NCBI GenBank assembly: GCA_024697505.1
Contig: JAILFQ010000093.1
Span: forward strand, 1-5,153
Reading direction: 5' to 3'
Length of the DNA: 5,153 bases
DNA from: Lachnospiraceae bacterium
GTDB lineage: Bacteria; Bacillota; Clostridia; Lachnospirales; Lachnospiraceae
The translations under genes were made by a program, and so were the position numbers. Positions 1 to 5,153 of this stretch are shown piece after piece; position 1 is the first letter of the stretch; each line of letters starts with the position of its first letter. The notes beneath the pieces are model-generated. The model was not told the origin of the DNA. It ran no database searches and was given only the letters and a program-made list of their open reading frames with translations.

Positions 1-1
1 T

Positions 2-76
2 ATGACAACTTGCGTCTTTGGGTATCTCGTAAAGGCCGGCGTGGAAAATATTTTCAAGATAAGAAAAGGAGAATGA
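2..76 (+). CDS. possible 3' end of an upstream gene (partial, unidentified)
   Basis: A reading frame is open from the left edge and stops with TGA at 74-76. It gives a tail ending in CVFGYLVKAGVENIFKIRKGE. Its codons (AGA, AAA, ATA, GAA) resemble those of the other genes here, while the frame that continues into the holin reads arginine-rich with CGT/CGG codons unlike them. The stop overlaps an ATG at 73 as ATGA, a common arrangement inside phage late operons. An ATG sits at the very edge (2-4), but whether it is the start cannot be seen. No family was recognised. From context it would be a small tail-associated or lysis gene, which is inference only. Confidence 0.35.
   Translation: MTTCVFGYLVKAGVENIFKIRKGE
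65..71 (+). promoter_or_regulatory. ribosome binding site deciding the holin start
   Basis: AAAGGAG lies 7 nt before the ATG at 79 but only 1 nt before the ATG at 73. Spacing therefore favours 79 as the start, giving MDISLFLALL. The in-frame extension upstream is unlikely to be translated as part of this protein. Confidence 0.7.
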
Positions 77-78
77 TT

Positions 79-381
79 ATGGATATTTCGTTATTTTTAG
101 CACTTTTAATGGCTTGCTCTATTATAACAAGCCTCTTCACGGAAGCTCTCAAAAAGCTGTTTAAGGAAGTGGCACCTGAGTGGCTTGCTACTGTGGTTGC
201 CCTTGTGGTTGCCGGTTTAGTCGGTATATTCTACGGAGTTATGTTTGATGTAGTCTTTTCAGCGAAAGTTATCGTTGAATGGATAATGCTCGCGTTTGGA
301 TCGTGGTTATGCGCCCAGCTCGGATATGACAAAGTGTCCGAAGCAATAGCTGCTATTATAGCCTACTTCAAGAAAAAGTAA
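79..381 (+). CDS. phage holin-like small membrane protein
   Basis: This is a 100-residue protein with three hydrophobic segments, at about residues 3-20, 36-54 and 63-82. A charged stretch (TEALKKLFKE) lies between the first two, and the tail is an amphipathic helix ending in three lysines. Size, topology and the lysine-rich C-terminus fit a phage holin, which forms lesions in the cytoplasmic membrane so that the endolysin can reach the cell wall. The wording MACSIITSLFTEALKK, and LSWLC/GYDKV-like text near the end (GSWLCAQLGYDKVSEAI), resembles small membrane proteins I recall from clostridial prophages, some of them mislabelled as aminopeptidases. A strong terminator directly follows, so this is probably the last gene of the lysis cassette; the endolysin would lie to the left, outside the window. 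No enzymatic motif is visible. The coding call is firm; the holin function is moderately supported. Confidence 0.8.
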   Translation: MDISLFLALLMACSIITSLFTEALKKLFKEVAPEWLATVVALVVAGLVGIFYGVMFDVVFSAKVIVEWIMLAFGSWLCAQLGYDKVSEAIAAIIAYFKKK

Positions 382-400
382 TAGACCTCCTCAATTATGG

Positions 401-436
401 CAAAAGGGAGCAGGGAATAGTCCTTGCTCCTTTTTG
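401..436 (+). terminator. strong intrinsic terminator after the holin gene
   Basis: A near-perfect 16-bp stem pairs 401-416 with 421-436 around the tetraloop ATAG. The core is GGAGCAGGGA against TCCTTGCTCC with one G.T pair, and A402-405 pairs with T432-435. The downstream side carries TTTTT, with another T run at 441-446. The A-tract/T-tract symmetry means it could also stop transcription from the right. It ends the phage-like unit and insulates the operon starting at 652. Confidence 0.9.
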
Positions 437-452
437 TTGCTTTTTTCCGGAG

Positions 453-472
453 ATAGATTTAAAATAGATTTA
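453..472 (+). repeat. 9-bp tandem-spaced direct repeat
   Basis: ATAGATTTA occurs at 453-461 and again at 464-472, an 11-bp period that is close to one helical turn. It sits in the AT-rich spacer between the holin terminator and the PHP operon. Such phasing is typical of protein-binding repeats, but in AT-rich DNA it can arise by chance. No function is assigned. Confidence 0.35.
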
Positions 473-520
473 TCTCAATTGGTTGTTTTTTGGTTGCCTT
501 TTAAGAATAAAAAAACAGCA

Positions 521-555
521 GAAAGCCTTTTAAAATCAAGGGTTAAAGGGCTTTC
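521..555. repeat. inverted repeat (13-bp arms) upstream of the PHP operon
   Basis: Arm 521-533 (GAAAGCCTTTTAA) is the reverse complement of arm 543-555 (TTAAAGGGCTTTC) except for one T.G pair at 528/548. The loop is 9 nt (534-542). There is no T run on the + side, so it is not a + strand terminator. On the minus strand it is followed, after 5 nt, by seven T (complement of A509-515), but there the one imperfect pair becomes A.C and no minus-strand gene needs terminating. It is either an mRNA leader hairpin or a dyad operator; its right arm runs into the candidate -35 of the operon. Confidence 0.6.
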
Positions 556-582
556 ATATAACATTACAAGAGATTATATTAT
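553..582 (+). promoter_or_regulatory. weak candidate sigma-A promoter for the PHP-hisC-queH operon
   Basis: TTCATA (553-558, 4 of 6 to TTGACA) and TATTAT (577-582, 5 of 6 to TATAAT) are separated by 18 bp. Initiation would fall near 589, about 60 nt before the ATG at 652. This is the best-spaced pair I found in the spacer, but spacer DNA this AT-rich gives such matches easily. The -35 overlaps the right arm of the inverted repeat, which would suit control by a bound protein. Confidence 0.3.
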
Positions 583-651
583 GAATAACGGTGTTCCGCT
601 TATTGAAAACAGATCTAACGAACACGCTATCCAGGACAGGAGTGTAGAGTA

Positions 652-2370
652 ATGAGCGTATCAAAGCTTACATCAATGATCACAGGCATGGAAGGAGCAA
701 AACTTTCAAGAGACGACGAAAGATACACCTATCCTTACCTTGGAAAGGTTCTAAAAGAACTCGACGCCGCAACGGGATATACCGAAAAAGGCGGAAGAGC
801 CGAAATACCAAAGCCTACAAATATTGAAAACTACAAGAGAGTAGGCAGACTGCATGAAAATCCGGTATATGACAGACCGACCGGAAAAATAGCGGTATCT
901 GTATATGAAGATGCAGAACCTCTTATTGCGGAAGTAAAACTGCTTCCTATGGGGGAAGCAAAGGATATTTCGGATTACAAGTACGACAATGATCTTACAG
1001 ATTTCTTCAGAAGATATTCCGAAGAAAACGGACTTATGGAACTTACTTTACCTGAGGGCAGATACCTTCTTGTTGTTTCCAAGGGTTCCGAGTACGGTAT
1101 TGTAAATAAGGTTGTAACCGTTAAGGCCGGAGAGGAGACAAAAGAAGAGATAAAACTTAAGCGGTTTATAAACCTTTCCGCTAAGGGCTGGTATGTAGGA
1201 GACCTTCATCACCACAGCGTATATTCAAGCCCGCTTTATCCGCCTCAGGGCACAGACTATGTTTACGACACACCAAAGATCGTTCAAATGTCCATGCAGG
1301 CGGCAGGACTTACCTTTGGTGCTTTAAGCGACCACCACAATGTACTTAACCATCGTGAATGGGAAAAACTTAAAACAGATAACTTCCTTCCTATTCTTTC
1401 AAAAGAAATTTCCACCACAAACGGCCATGTTCTTCAGCTTAATGTGGACAAGGATGTTATTTATAAGATTCCTGCGGAAGAAGAAAGAACGGATGAGTAC
1501 TTAAGAAATGAGTTCTTAAGAATAACAAAGGAAATTAAGGATAACGGAGGTTTCCCTCAGATAAACCACCCAAGGGATATGCAAAAGGCAATCTCCTTTA
1601 ACCCTGACTATACAGATATTATTGATATTTTTGATACTATAGAGATTTGGAACGGTTCTCATCCTATGTGGGACGGAACCACAAACTATAAGGCTTTTGA
1701 ACTTTGGCTTTCTCTTCTTGAAGAAGGCAGATTTATCGGTGCCACAACCGGTTCCGACACCCACGAAGTCAGCCTTGAGTTCTGGCAGGATTCCTTCGGA
1801 TACATTGTAGGTTTAAGAAACGCAGTAAGAGAGCAATTTTCATCATTTGCGGGGGAACTTAAAGAAAAGGCTGAATACGTGCTTTCTATTTTGGACAGTC
1901 AGTTCCCGCTTATAGAAAAATGGGAAAAGGTTAACCTTACAAGCGGCTGTGTTCGTACTTACGTGTACGCACCGGGCGAAAACGGAGACCACTTTGCAAA
2001 GAGAAGTCCGGAACACCTTCTTACCAACATAAAAGAAGGACATAGCTTTGTAACAAACGGCCCTATTCTTATTGCTTCCATAAATGATAAGATTATGGGC
2101 GAAACTGCCAGCTTCCCGGTTGATGCGGAACAGATAAAGGCAGAACTTAAGATAATTTCCAACCGTCCTCTCAAAACTCTTGAGGTATGGCAAAATGGCG
2201 GAAGAAAAGAAACCATTGCCCTTCCTGAAGTTGAGTGTGAAGACGGTGCTTACGATTACAGCGGATGCTATACTTTCTCCGCTGCCGATGCCAAGTGGGT
2301 ATTCTTTAGAGTTTATGACGATTACACCACACAGGCCATTACAAATCCGATATTCCTGGAGGCTATATAA
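652..2370 (+). CDS. PHP-domain metallohydrolase, CehA/McbA type
   Basis: This is a 572-residue protein without a signal peptide, so probably cytoplasmic. Residues about 79-170 form a beta-rich domain (LPEGRYLLVVSKGSEYGIV) typical of the N-terminal part of CehA/McbA proteins. The PHP metal-binding site follows: DLHHH at 184-188, SDHH at 226-229, E252 with H259, NHP at 305-307, and GSDTH at 367-371. These would hold two or three metal ions for hydrolysis, probably of a phosphoester. The C-terminal part (RTYVYA at 435-440, SFVTNGP at 465-471, then a beta domain ending ITNPIFLEAI) also matches the family. Residues about 385-430 look like extra charged helical sequence between GSDTH and RTYVYA. 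The ATG at 652 has AGGAG at 638-642, 9 nt upstream. The stop overlaps the hisC start as TAATG. Known relatives include carbaryl hydrolases, but the substrate here is unknown; given the neighbour, a phosphorylated amino-acid precursor is possible. Confidence 0.93.
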   Translation: MSVSKLTSMITGMEGAKLSRDDERYTYPYLGKVLKELDAATGYTEKGGRAEIPKPTNIENYKRVGRLHENPVYDRPTGKIAVSVYEDAEPLIAEVKLLPMGEAKDISDYKYDNDLTDFFRRYSEENGLMELTLPEGRYLLVVSKGSEYGIVNKVVTVKAGEETKEEIKLKRFINLSAKGWYVGDLHHHSVYSSPLYPPQGTDYVYDTPKIVQMSMQAAGLTFGALSDHHNVLNHREWEKLKTDNFLPILSKEISTTNGHVLQLNVDKDVIYKIPAEEERTDEYLRNEFLRITKEIKDNGGFPQINHPRDMQKAISFNPDYTDIIDIFDTIEIWNGSHPMWDGTTNYKAFELWLSLLEEGRFIGATTGSDTHEVSLEFWQDSFGYIVGLRNAVREQFSSFAGELKEKAEYVLSILDSQFPLIEKWEKVNLTSGCVRTYVYAPGENGDHFAKRSPEHLLTNIKEGHSFVTNGPILIASINDKIMGETASFPVDAEQIKAELKIISNRPLKTLEVWQNGGRKETIALPEVECEDGAYDYSGCYTFSAADAKWVFFRVYDDYTTQAITNPIFLEAI

Positions 2371-3431
2371 TGAGCGGATGGAGAGACAACCTGCTTAAGG
2401 TTGAACCGTATGTTCCGGGGGATCAGCCTAACGAACCGGACATGATAAAGCTTAATACAAATGAGAATCCTTTTCCTCCTGCGCCGGGAGTAAAAAAGGT
2501 CTTGGAGGATATGAAGTATGACCGTCTTCGTCTTTATCCGCCTACAGATGCGGGAAGACTTACGGACAGTCTTGCGAGAGCCTACAATATAGACAGAGAC
2601 CGCATTTTTGTGGGGGTGGGCTCGGATGATGTTCTGGGAATGGCCTTTCTTGCCTGCTTTGCAGGAAAGAAAGAGATTCTTTTTCCGGATATTACTTATT
2701 CTTTTTACAGTGTTTGGGCGGATCTTTTTAAGATCCCATATAAAAGGCCTGCACTGGATGAGAATTTCCGTATAAAAAAAGAGGATTACTATGCACCTAA
2801 CGGGGGCGTTGTTATTGCAAACCCTAATGCGCCTACATCGCTTGCAATGCCGCTTGGGGATATAGAAGACATAATAAGGCACAACCCTGACAGCGTGGTT
2901 ATAGTGGACGAGGCTTACATAGACTTCGGCGGAGAAAGCGCACGACCACTCCTTGAGAAGTACGACAATCTTCTTGTAGTGCAAACTTTTTCAAAGTCCC
3001 GTTCCATGGCCGGAATGAGAATTGGCTTTGCGCTTGGAAGCAAGGAACTTATTAAGGAAATATACAGTGTAAGAAATTCCTACAATTCCTATACCATGAG
3101 CATGGTTTCGATTTTGTGCGGAGCAGCTGCGGTAGATGATGATGCATATTTTAAAAAGACAGTTTCCGAAGTGGTGGGAATAAGAAATTATACCAGAAGC
3201 AGACTTTTGGAACTTGGTTATGATGTGCTCGAATCCGCAACAAACTTCCTCTTTGTGGAGCATCCGGAAATATCTGCAAAGGATATTTTTGAGAAGCTTA
3301 AAAAGAAACATATTTATGTAAGATACTTTAATGCTCCCCGCATTAATAACAGAATAAGAATGTCCATGGGAACAAAGGAAGAAATGGACAAGGTCCTTTT
3401 AGAGTTTGAGAGGATTGCAAAAGGTGAATAA
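2370..3431 (+). CDS. hisC: histidinol-phosphate aminotransferase (HisC family)
   Basis: This is a 353-residue PLP-dependent fold-type I aminotransferase of the usual HisC length. HisC interconverts imidazole-acetol phosphate plus glutamate with L-histidinol phosphate plus 2-oxoglutarate. Visible landmarks are: the substrate segment NTNENPFPP (29-37); GSDDVL (84-89) of the cofactor phosphate site; NPNAPT (151-156); DEAY at 180-183, whose Asp contacts the pyridine nitrogen; FSKS with the Schiff-base lysine K209; AGMRIGF with R217; and the C-terminal carboxylate-binding arginine R330 in IRMSMGT. All key residues are present. The start codon overlaps the PHP stop (TAATG, 2368-2372), with GGAGG at 2358-2362 and 7 nt spacing, so translation is probably coupled. 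No other his gene is in the window. Related aminotransferases can act on aromatic substrates or L-threonine phosphate, so the exact substrate is likely rather than proven. Confidence 0.95.
   Translation: MSGWRDNLLKVEPYVPGDQPNEPDMIKLNTNENPFPPAPGVKKVLEDMKYDRLRLYPPTDAGRLTDSLARAYNIDRDRIFVGVGSDDVLGMAFLACFAGKKEILFPDITYSFYSVWADLFKIPYKRPALDENFRIKKEDYYAPNGGVVIANPNAPTSLAMPLGDIEDIIRHNPDSVVIVDEAYIDFGGESARPLLEKYDNLLVVQTFSKSRSMAGMRIGFALGSKELIKEIYSVRNSYNSYTMSMVSILCGAAAVDDDAYFKKTVSEVVGIRNYTRSRLLELGYDVLESATNFLFVEHPEISAKDIFEKLKKKHIYVRYFNAPRINNRIRMSMGTKEEMDKVLLEFERIAKGE
3408..3414 (+). promoter_or_regulatory. ribosome binding site deciding the queH start
   Basis: GAGAGGA inside the end of hisC lies 9 nt before the GTG at 3424. 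It supports GTG as the queH start over the more upstream in-frame TTG codons at 3406 and 3415, the first of which overlaps this site. Confidence 0.65.
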
Positions 3432-4065
3432 AAGAAACTATCAGATCGAATTAGATAATACAATTAAAGAAATGCAGGAAAAGGGAGAGGTTAAAAAGCT
3501 GTTGCTTCATAGCTGCTGTGCACCATGCAGCAGCTATGTGCTGGAATACCTCTCGCCTTTTTTTGAGATTGAAGATTTTTATTACAATCCAAATATTACG
3601 CAAAAATCGGAATATGAGGAAAGAAAAGCTGAGCTTAAAAGACTTATAGCCGAACAGCCTCATTTGCACCCGGTTACCTTTACCGAAGGCAAGTACGACC
3701 CGGAAACCTTTGCGGAAATCACAAAGGGGATGGAAGATCTGAAAGAGGGCGGAGAAAGATGTTTTAAGTGCTATGAACTGCGCCTTAGAGAGGCCGCGAA
3801 AATTGCCAGGGAACATGGGGCGGATTTTTTTGGGACCACTCTTACCATCAGTCCCTTAAAAAATGCGGATAAACTTAATGAAATAGGTTTAAAGCTTGCC
3901 GATGAGTATGGAGTTTCCTATCTTACTTCGGATTTTAAGAAGAAAAACGGTTATTTAAGGTCGATACAGCTTTCAAAAGATTACTCTCTTTACAGGCAGG
4001 ATTATTGCGGATGTGCCTTTTCCAAGGCAGAAAGAGAAAGACAAAAGCGGGAATCCCAAATATAG
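3424..4065 (+). CDS. queH: epoxyqueuosine reductase QueH
   Basis: This is a 213-residue QueH protein (former DUF208), the non-cobalamin enzyme that reduces epoxyqueuosine to queuosine at the wobble base of tRNAs for Tyr, His, Asn and Asp. It replaces the unrelated QueG. Counting from GTG at 3424, the signature LLLHSCCAPCSSYVLEYL covers 26-43 (C31, C32, C35), ERCFKCYELRL covers 111-121 (C113, C116), and FKKKNGYLRSIQLSK precedes RQDYCGCAFS (C195, C197). These are the cysteine groups expected for its iron-sulfur centre and redox site, and all are intact. The GTG start gives MNKRNYQIELDNTI, matching the usual family beginning as I recall it. The start lies within hisC and the two genes share 8 nt (3424-3431), so queH is the last gene of the operon. 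No terminator is evident after its TAG. Confidence 0.95.
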   Translation: MNKRNYQIELDNTIKEMQEKGEVKKLLLHSCCAPCSSYVLEYLSPFFEIEDFYYNPNITQKSEYEERKAELKRLIAEQPHLHPVTFTEGKYDPETFAEITKGMEDLKEGGERCFKCYELRLREAAKIAREHGADFFGTTLTISPLKNADKLNEIGLKLADEYGVSYLTSDFKKKNGYLRSIQLSKDYSLYRQDYCGCAFSKAERERQKRESQI

Positions 4066-4093
4066 TTGAAATATGGAAGGAGACCTCAAATAC

Positions 4094-4123
4094 TTGTAAA
4101 GCCTTTCCCAGGTGTGTTATAAT
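4094..4123 (+). promoter_or_regulatory. sigma-A promoter with extended -10 for the diguanylate cyclase gene
   Basis: TTGTAA (4094-4099, 4 of 6) and a perfect TATAAT (4118-4123) are 18 bp apart, with TG at 4115-4116 forming an extended -10. Initiation would be near 4130, leaving a leader of about 35 nt that contains AAAAGGTG (4153-4160) before the ATG. It makes the downstream gene its own transcription unit, although read-through from queH is possible because I see no terminator between them. Confidence 0.75.
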
Positions 4124-4164
4124 TTTATCTATGGTTACAGGCTTATTGCCGGAAAAGGTGTTAT

Positions 4165-5153
4165 ATGACGAATGATAAAAAAGAACTGAATACGGATCGC
4201 AGAAACAGGAAACTTATAACAAGAAAAACCAAGGAGAGCTGTTTTAAGAGAGCTTACGCCTTTGCTTTATCTTTGATCGCGATTGAACCTATATTGATAC
4301 TCTTGTTTGTAGGGTGGGGATACGAGACTCCTATAAAGCGCATAGCCAGCATGTTGGCTGTTTTCTGGGTTGTAAATTCGATCTTAGCCTATATTATGTA
4401 TACAAACATAGTCGAGAATTACAGGGTACTCTTTGTATGGCTCAGCAGGGGCTATTTTGTTGTGCTTCTTGCCATTATAACTTTTGTTCAATGGTATGCT
4501 TACCGTGGGTATGGCTCTCTGTTTTTTTATTTTGCCTATGTTTTATTGGCTGCGTTTATTCTGTATACCACGAATTTTGAATATATCATTCTGGCAGCGC
4601 TTGAGGCTGCATCATTAGTCCTGGTTACCTATGGCAGTGAAATAGTTCTTAAAAGAGAAGATATTTTTGTGATAATATGTGTACACCTTCTGGCAGCCAT
4701 TATTTCCAGAGACGGATATTACAGTAAAAGAAAAATCATAGAAAGTGCAAGTAAAGTCAAAAGAGGAGAAAATGCCGCCGAAAGGGACCCTCTTACCAAA
4801 CTTGTTAACAGAAGAGGCCTTGAGCGTGAGCTTGAGACTGTTTTTGAACATGTTATACCAAACAGAAGCCTTGTTGGAGTTATCCTTATAGATATAGACC
4901 ACTTTAAAGCCTACAATGATACTTTCGGACACCCTGAAGGGGATGTATGTTTGCAAAAAGTTGCAGCAAGTCTTTCTTCTACCATAAAAAAGTTTGGCAA
5001 GGAAGGCATAACATCAAGAATAGGCGGAGAAGAGTTCCTTATTTTCCTGTACGGTTATAAAAAGGAAATGTTTTATAACATTGCGGAAACCGTAAGAACA
5101 GATGTTGAGAATTTAGCAATCAAACATGCAACCGGTCCAAATGATGTGGTTAC
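4165..5153 (+). CDS. membrane-bound GGDEF diguanylate cyclase (3' end outside window)
   Basis: The first 329 residues are present and the frame is open at the right edge. After a charged, Lys/Arg-rich cytoplasmic start come about six hydrophobic segments (roughly 31-51, 61-80, 97-112, 118-135, 139-157, 167-181), then a short linker and a GGDEF domain from about 206 (RDPLTKLVNRRGLE). The domain joins two GTP into cyclic di-GMP. Metal ligands D243 and E289, the guanine contacts N251 and D260 (DIDHFKAYNDTFGHPEGD), and an intact GGEEF at 287-291 predict activity. The RxxD inhibitory site expected at 278-281 reads GKEG, so feedback inhibition there is absent. About 40 residues of the domain are probably missing at the edge. 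The ATG at 4165 has AAGG 6 nt upstream. The membrane part matches no sensor family I recognise; it may sense a membrane or external signal. Confidence 0.93.
   Translation, partial: MTNDKKELNTDRRNRKLITRKTKESCFKRAYAFALSLIAIEPILILLFVGWGYETPIKRIASMLAVFWVVNSILAYIMYTNIVENYRVLFVWLSRGYFVVLLAIITFVQWYAYRGYGSLFFYFAYVLLAAFILYTTNFEYIILAALEAASLVLVTYGSEIVLKREDIFVIICVHLLAAIISRDGYYSKRKIIESASKVKRGENAAERDPLTKLVNRRGLERELETVFEHVIPNRSLVGVILIDIDHFKAYNDTFGHPEGDVCLQKVAASLSSTIKKFGKEGITSRIGGEEFLIFLYGYKKEMFYNIAETVRTDVENLAIKHATGPNDVV

Noticed and set aside
10..78. N-terminal extension of the holin from a TTG at 10
   Set aside because: The ribosome binding site at 65-71 fits the ATG at 79. The extension is arginine-rich with unusual codons, and the overlapping frame ending at 76 looks more like coding sequence.
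505..555. Minus-strand intrinsic terminator made by the inverted repeat and A509-515
   Set aside because: Five bases separate the stem from the T run, one pair becomes an A.C mismatch on that strand, and no minus-strand gene lies to the right to terminate.
434..652. 72-codon + strand frame between the holin terminator and the PHP gene
   Set aside because: Its only full-length start is a TTG inside the terminator's T run with no ribosome binding site. The product matches nothing I recognise and reads through the inverted repeat. Only its TAATG ending is suggestive, and that is reported as a finding.
2322..2984. 220-residue minus-strand frame opposite hisC
   Set aside because: It lies wholly over the PHP/hisC coding sequence, has low-complexity basic composition and no recognisable domain, and is a shadow of real genes on the other strand.
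3406..3423. TTG at 3406 as the queH start
   Set aside because: It would add MRGLQK, which does not look like the family's usual beginning, and it overlaps the ribosome binding site that fits the GTG at 3424.
4066..4093. Terminator after queH
   Set aside because: The segment has no stable stem followed by a T run; only an AAGGAG-like string at 4077-4082 is seen, and it leads to no open frame.
4314..4580. 88-residue + strand frame in the cyclase region
   Set aside because: It is a cysteine-rich out-of-frame reading of the membrane-segment part of the diguanylate cyclase, whose own frame is continuous from 4165 to the edge.

Overview
The window looks like a chromosomal segment from a low-to-moderate-GC member of Bacillota, class Clostridia, most likely Lachnospiraceae. 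The reasons are: frequent AGA (Arg) and ATA (Ile) codons; AGGAG/GGAGG-type ribosome binding sites; tightly overlapping genes; and a HisC and a QueH whose wording (VVIVDEAYIDFGGES, YQIELDNTIKEM, FKKKNGYLRSIQLSK) resembles the clostridial versions as I remember them. This placement is by recollection of family sequences, not by search. All genes read on the + strand.

Layout. (1) Positions 1-436 are the end of a phage-type lysis cassette. There is a short open tail of an upstream gene (stop at 74-76), then a 100-residue three-segment membrane protein resembling a phage holin (79-381), closed by a strong intrinsic terminator (401-436). (2) Positions 437-651 are a spacer with no convincing gene. 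It holds a 9-bp direct repeat, a 13-bp-arm inverted repeat and a weak candidate promoter. (3) Positions 652-4065 are a three-gene operon with every junction overlapping: a CehA/McbA-type PHP metallohydrolase (652-2370), a HisC-family aminotransferase (2370-3431) and the epoxyqueuosine reductase QueH (3424-4065). (4) A good sigma-A promoter with an extended -10 (4094-4123) lies in the 99-bp gap after queH. It drives a membrane-bound GGDEF diguanylate cyclase (4165 to beyond the right edge).

How the genes may work together. HisC makes L-histidinol phosphate in histidine biosynthesis. Another branch of the PHP superfamily (HisJ/HisK) removes that phosphate in the next step, so the tight coupling of a PHP hydrolase to HisC is suggestive. 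However, this PHP protein belongs by motif and architecture to the CehA/McbA group, so the shared pathway is a hypothesis. QueH finishes queuosine synthesis for tRNAs with GUN anticodons and appears to be co-transcribed. The diguanylate cyclase has complete active-site residues but lacks the RxxD product-inhibition site, and it is a separate transcription unit. I see no CRISPR array, tRNA, rRNA or insertion sequence. The most unusual points are the PHP-HisC pairing, an apparent insertion in the PHP protein, the dyad upstream of the operon, and the phage/host junction.
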